This document shows, in pieces, positions 24,380-32,520 of a DNA stretch of 38,668 nucleotides (position 1 is its first letter; each line of letters opens with the position of its first letter). Made by a program: the position numbers and the translations under genes. Source of the DNA: Desulfocapsaceae bacterium (GTDB lineage Bacteria > Desulfobacterota > Desulfobulbia > Desulfobulbales > Desulfocapsaceae); NCBI GenBank assembly GCA_030065655.1, contig JASJDT010000014.1, forward strand, positions 1 through 38,668, read 5' to 3'. Under the pieces are notes generated by a model that saw only the letters and a program-made list of their open reading frames with translations, ran no database searches and was not told the origin of the DNA.

Positions 24380-25378
24380 ATGAAGAAACGTTGCAGTATA
24401 GGAATAGCAATTTTGGTGGTTTTGACGGTACTTCTAGGTGGCATGGTGCAGGCGAAAACATTGAAAATATCCCATGTACGCCCGCAGGATACGGCCATAG
24501 ATAAGGATCTTCGTTGGTTCTCCGATACACTTAAAGAGGCGAGTGGCGGCAAAATGAAAACCAAGATTTATCCAGCCAGCGCTCTTGGAGATTATACCGT
24601 GGTACAGGAGCGGGTGGGTCTTGGTGCCGTTGATATGGCCTGTCAGCCACCCGCTTCTGCTGCCGACAAGCGTTTTCAGGTGGTCTATTTCCCTTATATG
24701 GTAAAAAGCTGGGCTCAGGCGAAAAAGAACTATGCCTTGGATGCACCTTTGCGCAAGGTGGTAGCCGATCTGTATGCTGAACAGGGTATTCATCTCCTGG
24801 CTGCCTGGCCGGTGTATTTCGGCGGTATTGCTTTAAACACAGAGCCCGTTGCCCCCGGTGATCCGGAAAAATCAAAGGGCATCAAACTGCGGGTCCCACC
24901 GATGAAAACTTTCCAGATGCTCGCCGACAACACCGGTTATCTGGGTACTCCCATTCCTTTTTCCGATGCTTTTACCGCAGTGCAGACCGGAGTTGTTGAC
25001 GGTGTCATCGGTTCAGGGGCAGAGGGTTACTATGCCTCCTTCAGGGACGTAACTAAGTACTATATTCCTTCAAATACGCACTTTGAAGTGTGGTACCTGA
25101 TTATTAACAAGGAATACTTTGATGATTTAAAAGCTGATCAGCAAAAAGTCCTTACCGATGTTGCTTTGCAATTTGAAGAACGTCGCTGGCAGACGGCTGA
25201 AGCGGATCAGGCTGCCAATGAGCAGCGCCTCGCCGAATATGGGGCTGAAATTGTTTCCGTTAGTGATGCGGAAATAGCAGAAATAGCCAATAAAATTCAC
25301 AAAACTGTGTGGCCTGCTGTTCTCGAAGATGTCGGAGAAGAGTGGGGTCAGGGAGTACTGGATTCGATTGCTGAGTAA
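24380..25378 (+). CDS. TRAP transporter periplasmic binding protein (DctP type), copy 1
   Basis: A 332-residue secreted solute-binding protein. The signal peptide MKKRCSIGIAILVVLTVLLG ends with a likely cleavage after GMVQA (residue 25). The mature part shows DctP landmarks: ALGDYTVVQERVGLGAVDM, YFGGIALN, LRVPPMKTFQ with the carboxylate-binding Arg, and TAVQTGVVDGVIGSGAEGYY with the conserved Asp. It delivers substrate to the DctQM pair encoded just upstream (27 bp gap). The conserved Arg implies a carboxylate-bearing ligand, in keeping with an amino-acid or opine substrate for the dehydrogenase. Confidence 0.93.
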   Translation: MKKRCSIGIAILVVLTVLLGGMVQAKTLKISHVRPQDTAIDKDLRWFSDTLKEASGGKMKTKIYPASALGDYTVVQERVGLGAVDMACQPPASAADKRFQVVYFPYMVKSWAQAKKNYALDAPLRKVVADLYAEQGIHLLAAWPVYFGGIALNTEPVAPGDPEKSKGIKLRVPPMKTFQMLADNTGYLGTPIPFSDAFTAVQTGVVDGVIGSGAEGYYASFRDVTKYYIPSNTHFEVWYLIINKEYFDDLKADQQKVLTDVALQFEERRWQTAEADQAANEQRLAEYGAEIVSVSDAEIAEIANKIHKTVWPAVLEDVGEEWGQGVLDSIAE

Positions 25379-25389
25379 GACCAGTCAGC

Positions 25390-25418
25390 AAACCCGGCTG
25401 CTAGCGGCGGCCGGGTTT
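25390..25418 (+). other. GC-rich stem-loop between the two binding-protein genes
   Basis: AAACCCGGC (25390-25398) pairs perfectly with GCCGGGTTT (25410-25418) around an 11-base loop, starting 11 bp after the copy-1 stop codon. No T-run follows. Stem-loops here commonly protect the upstream message, so copy 1 and the genes before it may accumulate more than copy 2. Confidence 0.65.
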
Positions 25419-25449
25419 AACTCTCCCCAATAGGAAAGGTGGCAAAGTC

Positions 25450-26448
25450 ATGAAAAAGATTTTCCATATACTGCTGATGTGTTGGGTACTGTTTGGTGTT
25501 CATTTTCAGAATGCCCAGGCAGAGGACGTACGTCCCTGGAAAATAGGACATGTCCGGCCGGCCGGCTCGGTGATAGATCAGGACATTAGAAAATTCATGA
25601 ACACCGTTTCCAGGGAAACTGCGGGGAAAATATCCTTCGAAATGTATGCCGCAAACAAGCTAGGCGACTACTCGGTGGTTCAGGAAAGAGTAACACTTGG
25701 TGAGGTGGAGATGTATCTCGGCCCCTTCGGTACCGCCGTTGATCGAAGATTGTCTCTGTCCTTTACTCCGTTTCTCGTCGAGAACTGGCAAGAGGCCCGT
25801 AGGGTGTATGGTGATTCAAGCCCTCTGCGCAAACAGATGGAGAGCTATCTTAAAGATCAGAATATCAAGATTATCGGCGGCTATCCTGTCTATTTCGGCG
25901 GGCTTGCTTTAACAGAGAAACCCTTATCACCAGTGGATCCTGATGTCGATAAAAACACCATTATTCGGGTGCCACCGATGCGCAGCTTTGATTTGACGGC
26001 ACGTGAATTAGGCTATACACCTTATGCTATCACCTGGATGTATGCCAGGATGGGATTAAAAACCGGCATGGTGGGGGGCATCATTGGTGGCGGTGCCGAG
26101 GGATATAAAGGACTTCCCTCCATTCGCTTCTATCTGCCGTTGAAGGATCATTTCGAATACTGGTATTTGTATATGAACCTTGATCTCTGGAATGCACTGG
26201 CGGAGGAAGAGCAGAAAATTATCAGCTCAGCCGCCGATCTCATGGAAAGACAGCGGTATCTTGTTGCCGAAGAACAGGAACGACAAAGCATAACCGAACT
26301 GGCGCAGGCTGGTATCGAAGTTATCGAGATTCCAAGCGAAATGCAGGAGCGAATGCGGGAAAAGGTCAAGCAAAACGTTTGGCCGGTGCTACAGAAAGAT
26401 ATCGGACCACCATTTACCGAAGTTGTACGTTACGCGACGGAAAAGTAA
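25450..26448 (+). CDS. TRAP transporter periplasmic binding protein (DctP type), diverged copy 2
   Basis: A 332-residue secreted binding protein with the same length as, and collinear with, copy 1, clearly a tandem duplicate that has diverged. The signal peptide is MKKIFHILLMCWVLFGVHF with cleavage after NAQA (residue 24). Shared segments include LGDYSVVQERVTLG, YPVYFGGLALTEKPL and IRVPPMRSFDLTA with the conserved Arg. Where copy 1 reads GVVDGVIG this copy reads GMVGGIIG, losing the family's Asp, and the residues before it also differ. It may therefore bind another ligand or act as an accessory or sensor protein. It is last in the operon, converging on the sigma-54 activator gene 50 bp away. 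Confidence 0.9.
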   Translation: MKKIFHILLMCWVLFGVHFQNAQAEDVRPWKIGHVRPAGSVIDQDIRKFMNTVSRETAGKISFEMYAANKLGDYSVVQERVTLGEVEMYLGPFGTAVDRRLSLSFTPFLVENWQEARRVYGDSSPLRKQMESYLKDQNIKIIGGYPVYFGGLALTEKPLSPVDPDVDKNTIIRVPPMRSFDLTARELGYTPYAITWMYARMGLKTGMVGGIIGGGAEGYKGLPSIRFYLPLKDHFEYWYLYMNLDLWNALAEEEQKIISSAADLMERQRYLVAEEQERQSITELAQAGIEVIEIPSEMQERMREKVKQNVWPVLQKDIGPPFTEVVRYATEK

Positions 26449-26498
26449 CCACGTTTTACATCTTCAGCATTAGCGCAACAGTCCTTGTTGGCAACTCC

Positions 26499-28409
26499 TC
26501 ACTGTGGCACTGTTTCCAAACCAAATTCTCTTACCTTACGGTAAAGGGTGGCCCGGGATATTCCAAGATTTCTGGCTGTTCTGGCCATATTGCCGCTCGT
26601 TCGCAGAAGCGTGTCCTCAATGAGTTCTCGCTCCATCTGTTTCAGTGTGCCTCCCCTCCTGCGGCTGGCTTGAGAGGATGATGCTTGGATACCTAGGTGT
26701 TCTTGCCGCATAGTTCCGTTATTGCAGAGATGCAAGGCACGTTGGATGGTATTTTCCAGCTCTCGGATATTCCCAGGCCAATCATAGTTGAGAAGACAGT
26801 CAAGAGCATTACCTGAAAGTCTGCAGTCTGGGCCGTAGCGCTTTATGAAGTGAAGGGCGAGTGTTTCGATATCCTCTGCCACTCTTTCCCGCAGCGGGGG
26901 GAGAATGATCTGAATGATGTTCAGCCGGTAAAAGAGATCCTTGCGGAAGCGTTTAAGAGCAATCATTTTTTGCAGATCGACGTGGGTCGCGGCAATGATG
27001 CGCGCATCCGTCATGGTGACATTGCTGGCGCCGATTCTCTGCAATTCTCCTGTCTGTAGGACCCTGAGCAATTTGACCTGCATGTCGTGGGGCATATCAC
27101 CTATTTCATCGAGGAGGAGGGTGCCGCCATTGGCGAGTTCAAACTTGCCAGGTTTTCCTTTTCTGGAAGCGCCTGTAAAGGCACCGTCTACATAGCCGAA
27201 TAGTTCACTCTCCAGGAGCTCCCCGGGAATAGCTCCGCAATTGATGGGCACGAAGGTCTGGTGGCGACGCTTACCGCCGTTATGAATTGCCTGGGCAAAG
27301 AGTTCCTTTCCTGTTCCTGTCTCACCTAAAAGGAGTACAGTGGAATCTGATTTGGCCGCTCGTCTGGCTATTTCCACAGCTTCTAGAAATGATGGAGATT
27401 GGCCAATTAAGAGATCGAAGGTGAAAAAGGGTTCCGTCCCTGAGATTCGGTCTGCAAGTTTACGGATGTCGCTGAATTCCTCAAAGACCATGACTGCTCC
27501 AAGGAGTTCCTTTTTTCTTGAGACGACGGGCTTGGCGGAACAATAACAGTGAACATCCTCATTTTCCACCTGGAGACACATCTCTCGCTCTTTCCATTTG
27601 CCAGGATTTTTCTGCAGTTCTTCTAGATTGATATCGAGACCTTTGAGTACAGATACCGGTTTTCCCTCGAGAAAGTGTTGTTTGAGGATCTGCTTGCCCT
27701 TCTGGTTGGTTTTCCAGATACGCATTTCGGTATCCAGCGTTAACAGGCCAGTTTCAGCAGATTCAATAACCCGGTCAAGAAATCCGGCATACAACAGCAT
27801 TTCTTGATTACGGCGAAGCAGACGCATCTGTTTTTCAATGGAACGGGCAGCCATGGTAATCATGATGAGGGTATGTGGATGAATCATTTTACTGGCGCCC
27901 GATACGACGAGAACTCCCTGTAAAGTGCCGTCCTTTCCAAAGATGGGTGCAGCCGAGCTGGTAAAGCCATGGGCACGTTTGCAGTAATGATCCCGGTCAT
28001 TGAGCTGGATAGAGAACTGTTTCTCAAGACACACACTGATCGCAGAAGTGCCCACATCTCTTTCCGTCCATCGGTAGCCAGGTGCACAGTTACGTTCGGC
28101 AAAAAGGATCTTTACCTGCTCACTGCCGGCAAAATGGAGAATGTAACCGTCACGATCGACCAGGGCTACCATGAAATCTTCGGGTGAAAGTAGTTGATAA
28201 AATTCTTCGATATGAGCTGTCACCACGCTGAGCAAATCCCTGTTTCTCTGCTTGCGATCCTTGAGCTCAGTAGGTGAGAGCTTTTGCTGATGTTCGTTGC
28301 GTTCTTCGCGTGAGATACCATATTGCTCAGAACGTCTGTGGGAAGCGAGAATTTCCTGCTGCATTCTCGCACTGGTGGGGATCACGCCTCTTATCTCGGA
28401 ATTGTCCAT
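26499..28409 (-). CDS. Sigma-54-dependent transcriptional activator (AcoR-like: GAF/PAS-AAA-Fis)
   Basis: A 636-residue enhancer-binding protein. An N-terminal GAF-like sensor (about 65-195) and a PAS-like module (about 210-310) precede the AAA+ domain: Walker A GETGTGKE (362-369), the sigma-54 contact motif GAFTGA (409-414), and Walker B LLLDEIGD (431-438). The C-terminal Fis-type helix-turn-helix is GNMARTARNLGISRATLYRK. There is no receiver domain, so it likely responds to a ligand, perhaps the TRAP substrate. ATG 28409 has GAGG about 7 bases upstream. It converges with the operon that begins at the sigma-54 promoter at 19121, its most likely target. All motifs needed for activation are intact. 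Confidence 0.93.
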   Translation of the reverse strand: MDNSEIRGVIPTSARMQQEILASHRRSEQYGISREERNEHQQKLSPTELKDRKQRNRDLLSVVTAHIEEFYQLLSPEDFMVALVDRDGYILHFAGSEQVKILFAERNCAPGYRWTERDVGTSAISVCLEKQFSIQLNDRDHYCKRAHGFTSSAAPIFGKDGTLQGVLVVSGASKMIHPHTLIMITMAARSIEKQMRLLRRNQEMLLYAGFLDRVIESAETGLLTLDTEMRIWKTNQKGKQILKQHFLEGKPVSVLKGLDINLEELQKNPGKWKEREMCLQVENEDVHCYCSAKPVVSRKKELLGAVMVFEEFSDIRKLADRISGTEPFFTFDLLIGQSPSFLEAVEIARRAAKSDSTVLLLGETGTGKELFAQAIHNGGKRRHQTFVPINCGAIPGELLESELFGYVDGAFTGASRKGKPGKFELANGGTLLLDEIGDMPHDMQVKLLRVLQTGELQRIGASNVTMTDARIIAATHVDLQKMIALKRFRKDLFYRLNIIQIILPPLRERVAEDIETLALHFIKRYGPDCRLSGNALDCLLNYDWPGNIRELENTIQRALHLCNNGTMRQEHLGIQASSSQASRRRGGTLKQMERELIEDTLLRTSGNMARTARNLGISRATLYRKVREFGLETVPQ

Positions 28410-28615
28410 GACGCGCCTCGTTGAAAAAGTGGAGAAAGATTATGTCAAACTATGATACACTTATAGCACGAAAGAGAAGTAAAAGGGAATATAAATATAG
28501 CTAGCTGGATATCTGTATTGTTTTGAAACACTTGGTGCCACGGTATCCACATGATGATGCAAGGCCTGCTTGACCATCAGATATTTTTCGATTGATGGGT
28601 ATCCCGGGAAATCGG

Positions 28616-29350
28616 TTAATTAAAGGTAAAATCGCAGATCAACGGTGAGTGGTCAGAGAGTTGGATGTTCGGAATGTGGAAGGAGTTAACTTTGAGTTCT
28701 TTACTGTGGAGGATAAAATCGAGATGTCGATGTGGTGAGTGGCTCGGGTGCGATGGTGTGCTATTATGGTCGGCGTTTTGTAAACCGGTTGCCGCCAGGA
28801 AAAGCTCAATCTCATTGCTGCCCCAGAAGGTGTTGAAATCGCCACCAATAATCACTGGTTTGTCAGCTTCTTTGACCAGCTGATGGAGTCTTTGTAACTG
28901 GTATTGGCGGTGCCGATATTTCAGCGAAAGATGGACGATAAAAAAGATCACCGAATCTACTTCGGCTTCGATCACCAGACGCTTGAAACCTTCATCAAAA
29001 TAATGAAAACTGTGTTTACCAATGTTTTTTCGGGTTAGCAGCGCATTCGATTGTTTGTTGAGGACTGGTACCTTTTTGGCAAAACCATTATTGCCATATT
29101 TGGTTTCCACTAAATGTGAGTAGCCTAGACTGTGAGCGATCATTTCCGCCTGGCAGTAACGACCGGTGCGATAGGAGCCGGAGTCTACCTCTACTAGGCC
29201 TATTACATCTGGTGTATACACCTTGATGAAATCGATAATTTCATCGAGTTTTCTCTGGGTACTGCGAAAAAAACCGGAATAGGGAAAGGGGATGTGATAG
29301 CCGTTGTTGTGGCCGGTGGCGTAACGTATATTATAGAGCAGAAAACGCAT
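28616..29350 (-). CDS. Endonuclease/exonuclease/phosphatase-fold protein
   Basis: A 244-residue protein of the EEP (DNase I-like) superfamily, metal-dependent phosphodiesterases acting on nucleic acids, phospholipids or phosphorylated sugars. Motifs in order: RFLLYNIRYATG at the N-terminus (metal-binding Asn), DVIGLVEVDSG (metal-binding Glu), the central IGGDFNTFWG, and the C-terminal LSDHSPLICDF with catalytic Asp-His. There is no signal peptide or membrane helix. AGAAGAAG precedes ATG 29350. It is monocistronic between the activator and hemC. The substrate is unknown. Confidence 0.88.
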   Translation of the reverse strand: MRFLLYNIRYATGHNNGYHIPFPYSGFFRSTQRKLDEIIDFIKVYTPDVIGLVEVDSGSYRTGRYCQAEMIAHSLGYSHLVETKYGNNGFAKKVPVLNKQSNALLTRKNIGKHSFHYFDEGFKRLVIEAEVDSVIFFIVHLSLKYRHRQYQLQRLHQLVKEADKPVIIGGDFNTFWGSNEIELFLAATGLQNADHNSTPSHPSHSPHRHLDFILHSKELKVNSFHIPNIQLSDHSPLICDFTFN

Positions 29351-29392
29351 GGTACTTCTTCTTTCTATGGGTTAAGCAACTACTTGCAGGTA

Positions 29393-29408
29393 ACACCTGG
29401 TGTATAAT
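29393..29408 (+). promoter_or_regulatory. Candidate hemC promoter: consensus -10 overlapping a palindrome
   Basis: A perfect TATAAT (29403-29408) lies 125 bp upstream of the hemC start. It overlaps the 11-bp palindrome ACACC-T-GGTGT (29393-29403), so a repressor there would cover the -10. The -35 position is poor (CTACTT at 17-base spacing). Confidence 0.4.
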
Positions 29409-29533
29409 CAACACAGATTTCATAACCTCGCCATATATGGTAAGGGAGAAAGTCAAGATTATTTCTACCGGAGTGTATACATCTATTTTATTACCGAATC
29501 AGACTATATTCATTTTTACGTAGGGATCAATTT

Positions 29534-30466
29534 ATGACCACAATTCGAATTGGCACACGCAAAAGCAAATTGGCGATGTGGCAGACAGAAACCGTTGCCA
29601 GTGCTTTGCAAAAAAATGGCATGCAGACCGAGATCACCAGTATGGAGACCAAGGGCGATAAAATACTTGATACCACCATTGCCAAAATCGGCAGCAAAGG
29701 CGTCTTCACCGAGGAACTCGAGGAACAGCTTGCCAACGGAGTAACCGATATAGCTGTACACAGCGCCAAAGACATGCAGTCTTCACTGCCTCATGGTTTT
29801 GAACTAATTGCTTTTTCTGCCCGGGAAAAGGTCAATGACGTTCTGGTTAGTGAACGCTTTGATCTTGATATCAGCGACAGCAGCAAGAAGATCACCATAG
29901 GTACCTCTTCGGTGCGTAGAGTCGCTTTATTAAGACATTTTTTTCCACATGTCCAAACTGTGGATATGCGGGGAAATTTGCAGACCCGAGTTGCTAAAAT
30001 GCGTAAGGGTGATTGTGATGCCTTAATGCTGGCCTTCGCCGGAGTTAAGAGAATGGGCTATGACAATATGATTATTCATACTTTTCCGGAGTCTACCTTT
30101 GTCCCACCGGTTGGACAGGGTTGCATCGCAGTTGAGGCGGCTACTGGCCTGTCTTTTGAAAAACGGCAAATGATACGCCGAAGTATCAACGATCCTGATA
30201 GTGAAATCTGTCTCCTGGCAGAGCGGGCTTTTCTCCGGACAATGGAGGGCGGCTGTTCCATCCCCGCTTTTGGACTGGCGACAATTACCGGTGACGAACT
30301 TACCTTGACCGGAGGCCTAGCAAGTCTTGACGGTCAGCAGCTCATCACCCATACCGTCAGGGGACCAAGGGAGCAAGCCATAACAATGGGCGAAGCGGTT
30401 GGCGAATACGTGCTTGAAAATGGTGGAAAAGAACTGCTGATAGATATCAGAGCTGAACAGGGCTGA
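29534..30466 (+). CDS. hemC: Porphobilinogen deaminase (hydroxymethylbilane synthase)
   Basis: A 310-residue enzyme of tetrapyrrole synthesis that joins four porphobilinogens into hydroxymethylbilane in the cytoplasm. Seen: IRIGTRKSKLAMWQ at the N-terminus, the catalytic Asp80 in AVHSAKDMQ, GTSSVRRVALL, and the dipyrromethane cofactor attachment Cys241 in MEGGCSIPAFG. Length is standard. ATG 29534 has AGGGAT upstream. The DUF1847 gene follows after 39 bp. Other hem genes are not nearby. Confidence 0.97.
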   Translation: MTTIRIGTRKSKLAMWQTETVASALQKNGMQTEITSMETKGDKILDTTIAKIGSKGVFTEELEEQLANGVTDIAVHSAKDMQSSLPHGFELIAFSAREKVNDVLVSERFDLDISDSSKKITIGTSSVRRVALLRHFFPHVQTVDMRGNLQTRVAKMRKGDCDALMLAFAGVKRMGYDNMIIHTFPESTFVPPVGQGCIAVEAATGLSFEKRQMIRRSINDPDSEICLLAERAFLRTMEGGCSIPAFGLATITGDELTLTGGLASLDGQQLITHTVRGPREQAITMGEAVGEYVLENGGKELLIDIRAEQG

Positions 30467-30505
30467 GGTGAACAACAAAATAAGATGCAGGAAAAGGGAA
30501 AAATC

Positions 30506-31180
30506 ATGAATAACAACCATCCAAATTGTGCAGCATGTTCTTTTCAACTCTCCGTGAGAGCCTGCAAAAATAAAGATGGCAAATATCCCCCAAATTGCCC
30601 GACGGTAACTGACGAGGAGGTAAATGCAACTGTTTTGAAGGAATACGCCAGTGAGCCTGTGACCAATTTTGCCAGGCAGGCTTCTTTACAGGAGGAAGCG
30701 GGGTATGGCAACAAGGAACAGGGGTATGCCAGACTGCGTCCGCTAAAACCGAGAATCGAGGAGATCTTCGATTTTATTGCCAGGATGAATTATCGCAGAA
30801 TAGGTATGGCGTTCTGCATCGGTTTGCGCAAAGAAGCAGGCATGGTTGAAAAACTTTTTTCAGCCAAATCACTGGAGCTGGTTTCCGTTATCTGCAAAGT
30901 AGGCAGGGTATCCAAGGAGGAATTAGGTATTACAGATAGAGATAAAATAGTCCCTGGCAGTTTTGAGTCCATGTGCAACCCTATCCTCCAGGCAGAAACA
31001 CTTAACCGTGAGGAGACCGAGTTTAACATTCTCCTGGGACTCTGTGTCGGGCACGATTCGCTGTTTTTTCAATACGCCAAGGCACCTTGCACCGTTCTGG
31101 CTGTCAAGGACCGGGTAACCGGACACAATCCGCTGGCAGCAGTCTATACGCTCGATTCCTATTATCGATCATTGAAATAA
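30506..31180 (+). CDS. DUF1847 protein (cysteine-rich, putative metal-binding)
   Basis: A 224-residue protein of unknown function found mainly in anaerobes. The N-terminus carries a cysteine cluster, NCAACSFQL followed by ACKNKDGKYPPNCP (four Cys, candidate metal or Fe-S ligands). Further conserved cysteines are in GMAFCIGLRKEA, SVICKVGRV, SMCNPILQA, LGLCVGHDS and KAPCTVLAVKD. ATG 30485 lacks a ribosome binding site, while ATG 30506 has AAGGGA at good distance. Downstream of hemC by 39 bp and probably co-transcribed. The many cysteines suggest metal or cluster binding, which is not proven. Confidence 0.88.
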   Translation: MNNNHPNCAACSFQLSVRACKNKDGKYPPNCPTVTDEEVNATVLKEYASEPVTNFARQASLQEEAGYGNKEQGYARLRPLKPRIEEIFDFIARMNYRRIGMAFCIGLRKEAGMVEKLFSAKSLELVSVICKVGRVSKEELGITDRDKIVPGSFESMCNPILQAETLNREETEFNILLGLCVGHDSLFFQYAKAPCTVLAVKDRVTGHNPLAAVYTLDSYYRSLK

Positions 31181-31225
31181 CAGGGAAGCGAAGATAATCG
31201 CCAGATTAAGATGAGAATAGAGCGG

Positions 31226-31257
31226 AAAAGGATGATGTACGACCTAAACATCATCCT
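31226..31257 (-). terminator. Intrinsic terminator of the hydrogenase/hyp operon
   Basis: GGATGATGT (31230-31238) and ACATCATCC (31248-31256) are perfect 9-bp arms, plus one A-T pair, around a 9-base loop. Read leftward, the stem ends in TTTT (31229-31226), about 60 bp past the hypB stop. The hairpin sits between convergent genes and may also slow transcripts from the DUF1847 side, where there is no T-run. Confidence 0.7.
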
Positions 31258-31315
31258 ATCCAGAAAGGAGTGAACCGATTCGCTGCGTTATCCGGCAGGT
31301 GCGTTTGCCACTTGG

Positions 31316-32035
31316 TTATTTTTTGAAATTGGCCACCAGTTCACGTAGATAATCAAGCCAAGCGTCAAAATTTTCACCGGTTTTAGAAGAAAAGTCGAAT
31401 ATCTGTAAACGGGGATTGAGGTGCAACGCCTCGGCTTTTGCTTCATCCACTGGAAAATCGAAATGTTCCAAAAGGTCTATCTTAGTAATGAGAAAGGTAT
31501 CTGAGCTGGTAAATGCCTTGGGATATTTCACCGGTTTATCCGGTCCCTCCGGAACGGAAACCAACACTATGCGGTAATGTTCGCCCAGGTCAAAACTGGT
31601 TGGGCAGACCAGATTGCCGACGTTTTCAATGAAGAGAAGATCCAACTTGTCGCCGCCCGGCTCTTTTTGAAGCCGGTGGAATCCTTTGTGAGTCATGGCC
31701 GCATCGAGATGACATGCTCCGCCGGTGGTAAGCTGAACCACAGGAACACCCTTGGCGCGGATACGATCAGCGTCACGCTCGGTTTCGATATCTCCCTCAA
31801 TTACTCCGATACGGAATTCAGCTCCGATTGCTTCGATAGTGTGCTCAAGAAGAGTAGTTTTGCCTGAACCCGGGCTGCTGATAAGGTTGATGGCAACAGC
31901 ACCCATCTTCTCAAAATGCTCTCGATTCGTTTTGGCAATGGACTCGTTGGCGGCAAAAAGGCTTTCATTGACATCCACCGTTTTTGTATGGGTATCCTCT
32001 TCAACCGGGGAGGCACATCCGCATGAATCACACAT
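31316..32035 (-). CDS. hypB: Hydrogenase nickel incorporation GTPase HypB
   Basis: A 239-residue nickel chaperone GTPase that works with HypA to insert nickel into the [NiFe] large subunit. The N-terminal high-affinity nickel motif CDSCGC occupies residues 2-7. The G domain has P-loop SSPGSGKT (53-60), IEGDIETERD, GGACHLDAAM with metal-binding Cys/His, and the guanine-specificity segment LITKIDLL. There is no polyhistidine stretch, unlike nickel-storing HypB forms. AAGGATA precedes the ATG. It is last in the leftward operon, 129 bp after hypA, and is followed by the terminator. Confidence 0.97.
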   Translation of the reverse strand: MCDSCGCASPVEEDTHTKTVDVNESLFAANESIAKTNREHFEKMGAVAINLISSPGSGKTTLLEHTIEAIGAEFRIGVIEGDIETERDADRIRAKGVPVVQLTTGGACHLDAAMTHKGFHRLQKEPGGDKLDLLFIENVGNLVCPTSFDLGEHYRIVLVSVPEGPDKPVKYPKAFTSSDTFLITKIDLLEHFDFPVDEAKAEALHLNPRLQIFDFSSKTGENFDAWLDYLRELVANFKK

Positions 32036-32164
32036 GTTGGTATCCTTATTTTGTTAATGAGTAATGAGTAAGAGCCTTGGCCATAGTGTTGCCGACACAA
32101 TGAAATATTTGTCCAGCTGTCGAATTACGGGCCAGGCGAATAAATTAATCGCAAAGAAATGGAG

Positions 32165-32512
32165 CTATTCCATTTCCACCTTTTGTAAAATAAGCTCGTC
32201 ACCACCTTCGGCAATCAGAAAGCTATCCCCGCATTGCGTGCAGCAGTCTGGTCTTTGATTGCCGCTTTCATGAGCAGTATTACAACTAGTACAGCGATAT
32301 ATGACCGAGGTTGAATTGATAATGAGTTCGGCATCCCGCAACAATTCATCTTCCTTGGAAAGAATGTCAAAACCAAATCTGAAGCTATCCTCAACGACTC
32401 CAGATAGCGGACCGATCTCCATGGTCACGGTAACGACTTTGGTCATATTATTTTGTCTGGCCAACTCAGCGAGCTGTTGAAAAAGCCCTTGTACCAGAGA
32501 GATCTCATGCAT
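32165..32512 (-). CDS. hypA: Hydrogenase nickel incorporation protein HypA
   Basis: A 115-residue nickel metallochaperone. The N-terminal MHEISLVQ carries the nickel-binding His2. A zinc site is formed by CTSC (Cys74, Cys77) and CTQC (Cys91, Cys94), with an extra Cys90 beside it. Normal family length. GAGGTAG lies before the start codon, 8 bp after the stop of the maturation protease gene, so the two are tightly linked. Confidence 0.97.
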   Translation of the reverse strand: MHEISLVQGLFQQLAELARQNNMTKVVTVTMEIGPLSGVVEDSFRFGFDILSKEDELLRDAELIINSTSVIYRCTSCNTAHESGNQRPDCCTQCGDSFLIAEGGDELILQKVEME

Positions 32513-32520
32513 CGGCTACC

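Noticed and set aside
32036-32164. Tandem TAATGAG repeat and possible small gene between hypA and hypB
   Set aside because: Only two 7-base copies, and no open frame with a ribosome binding site; probably just the hypB leader.
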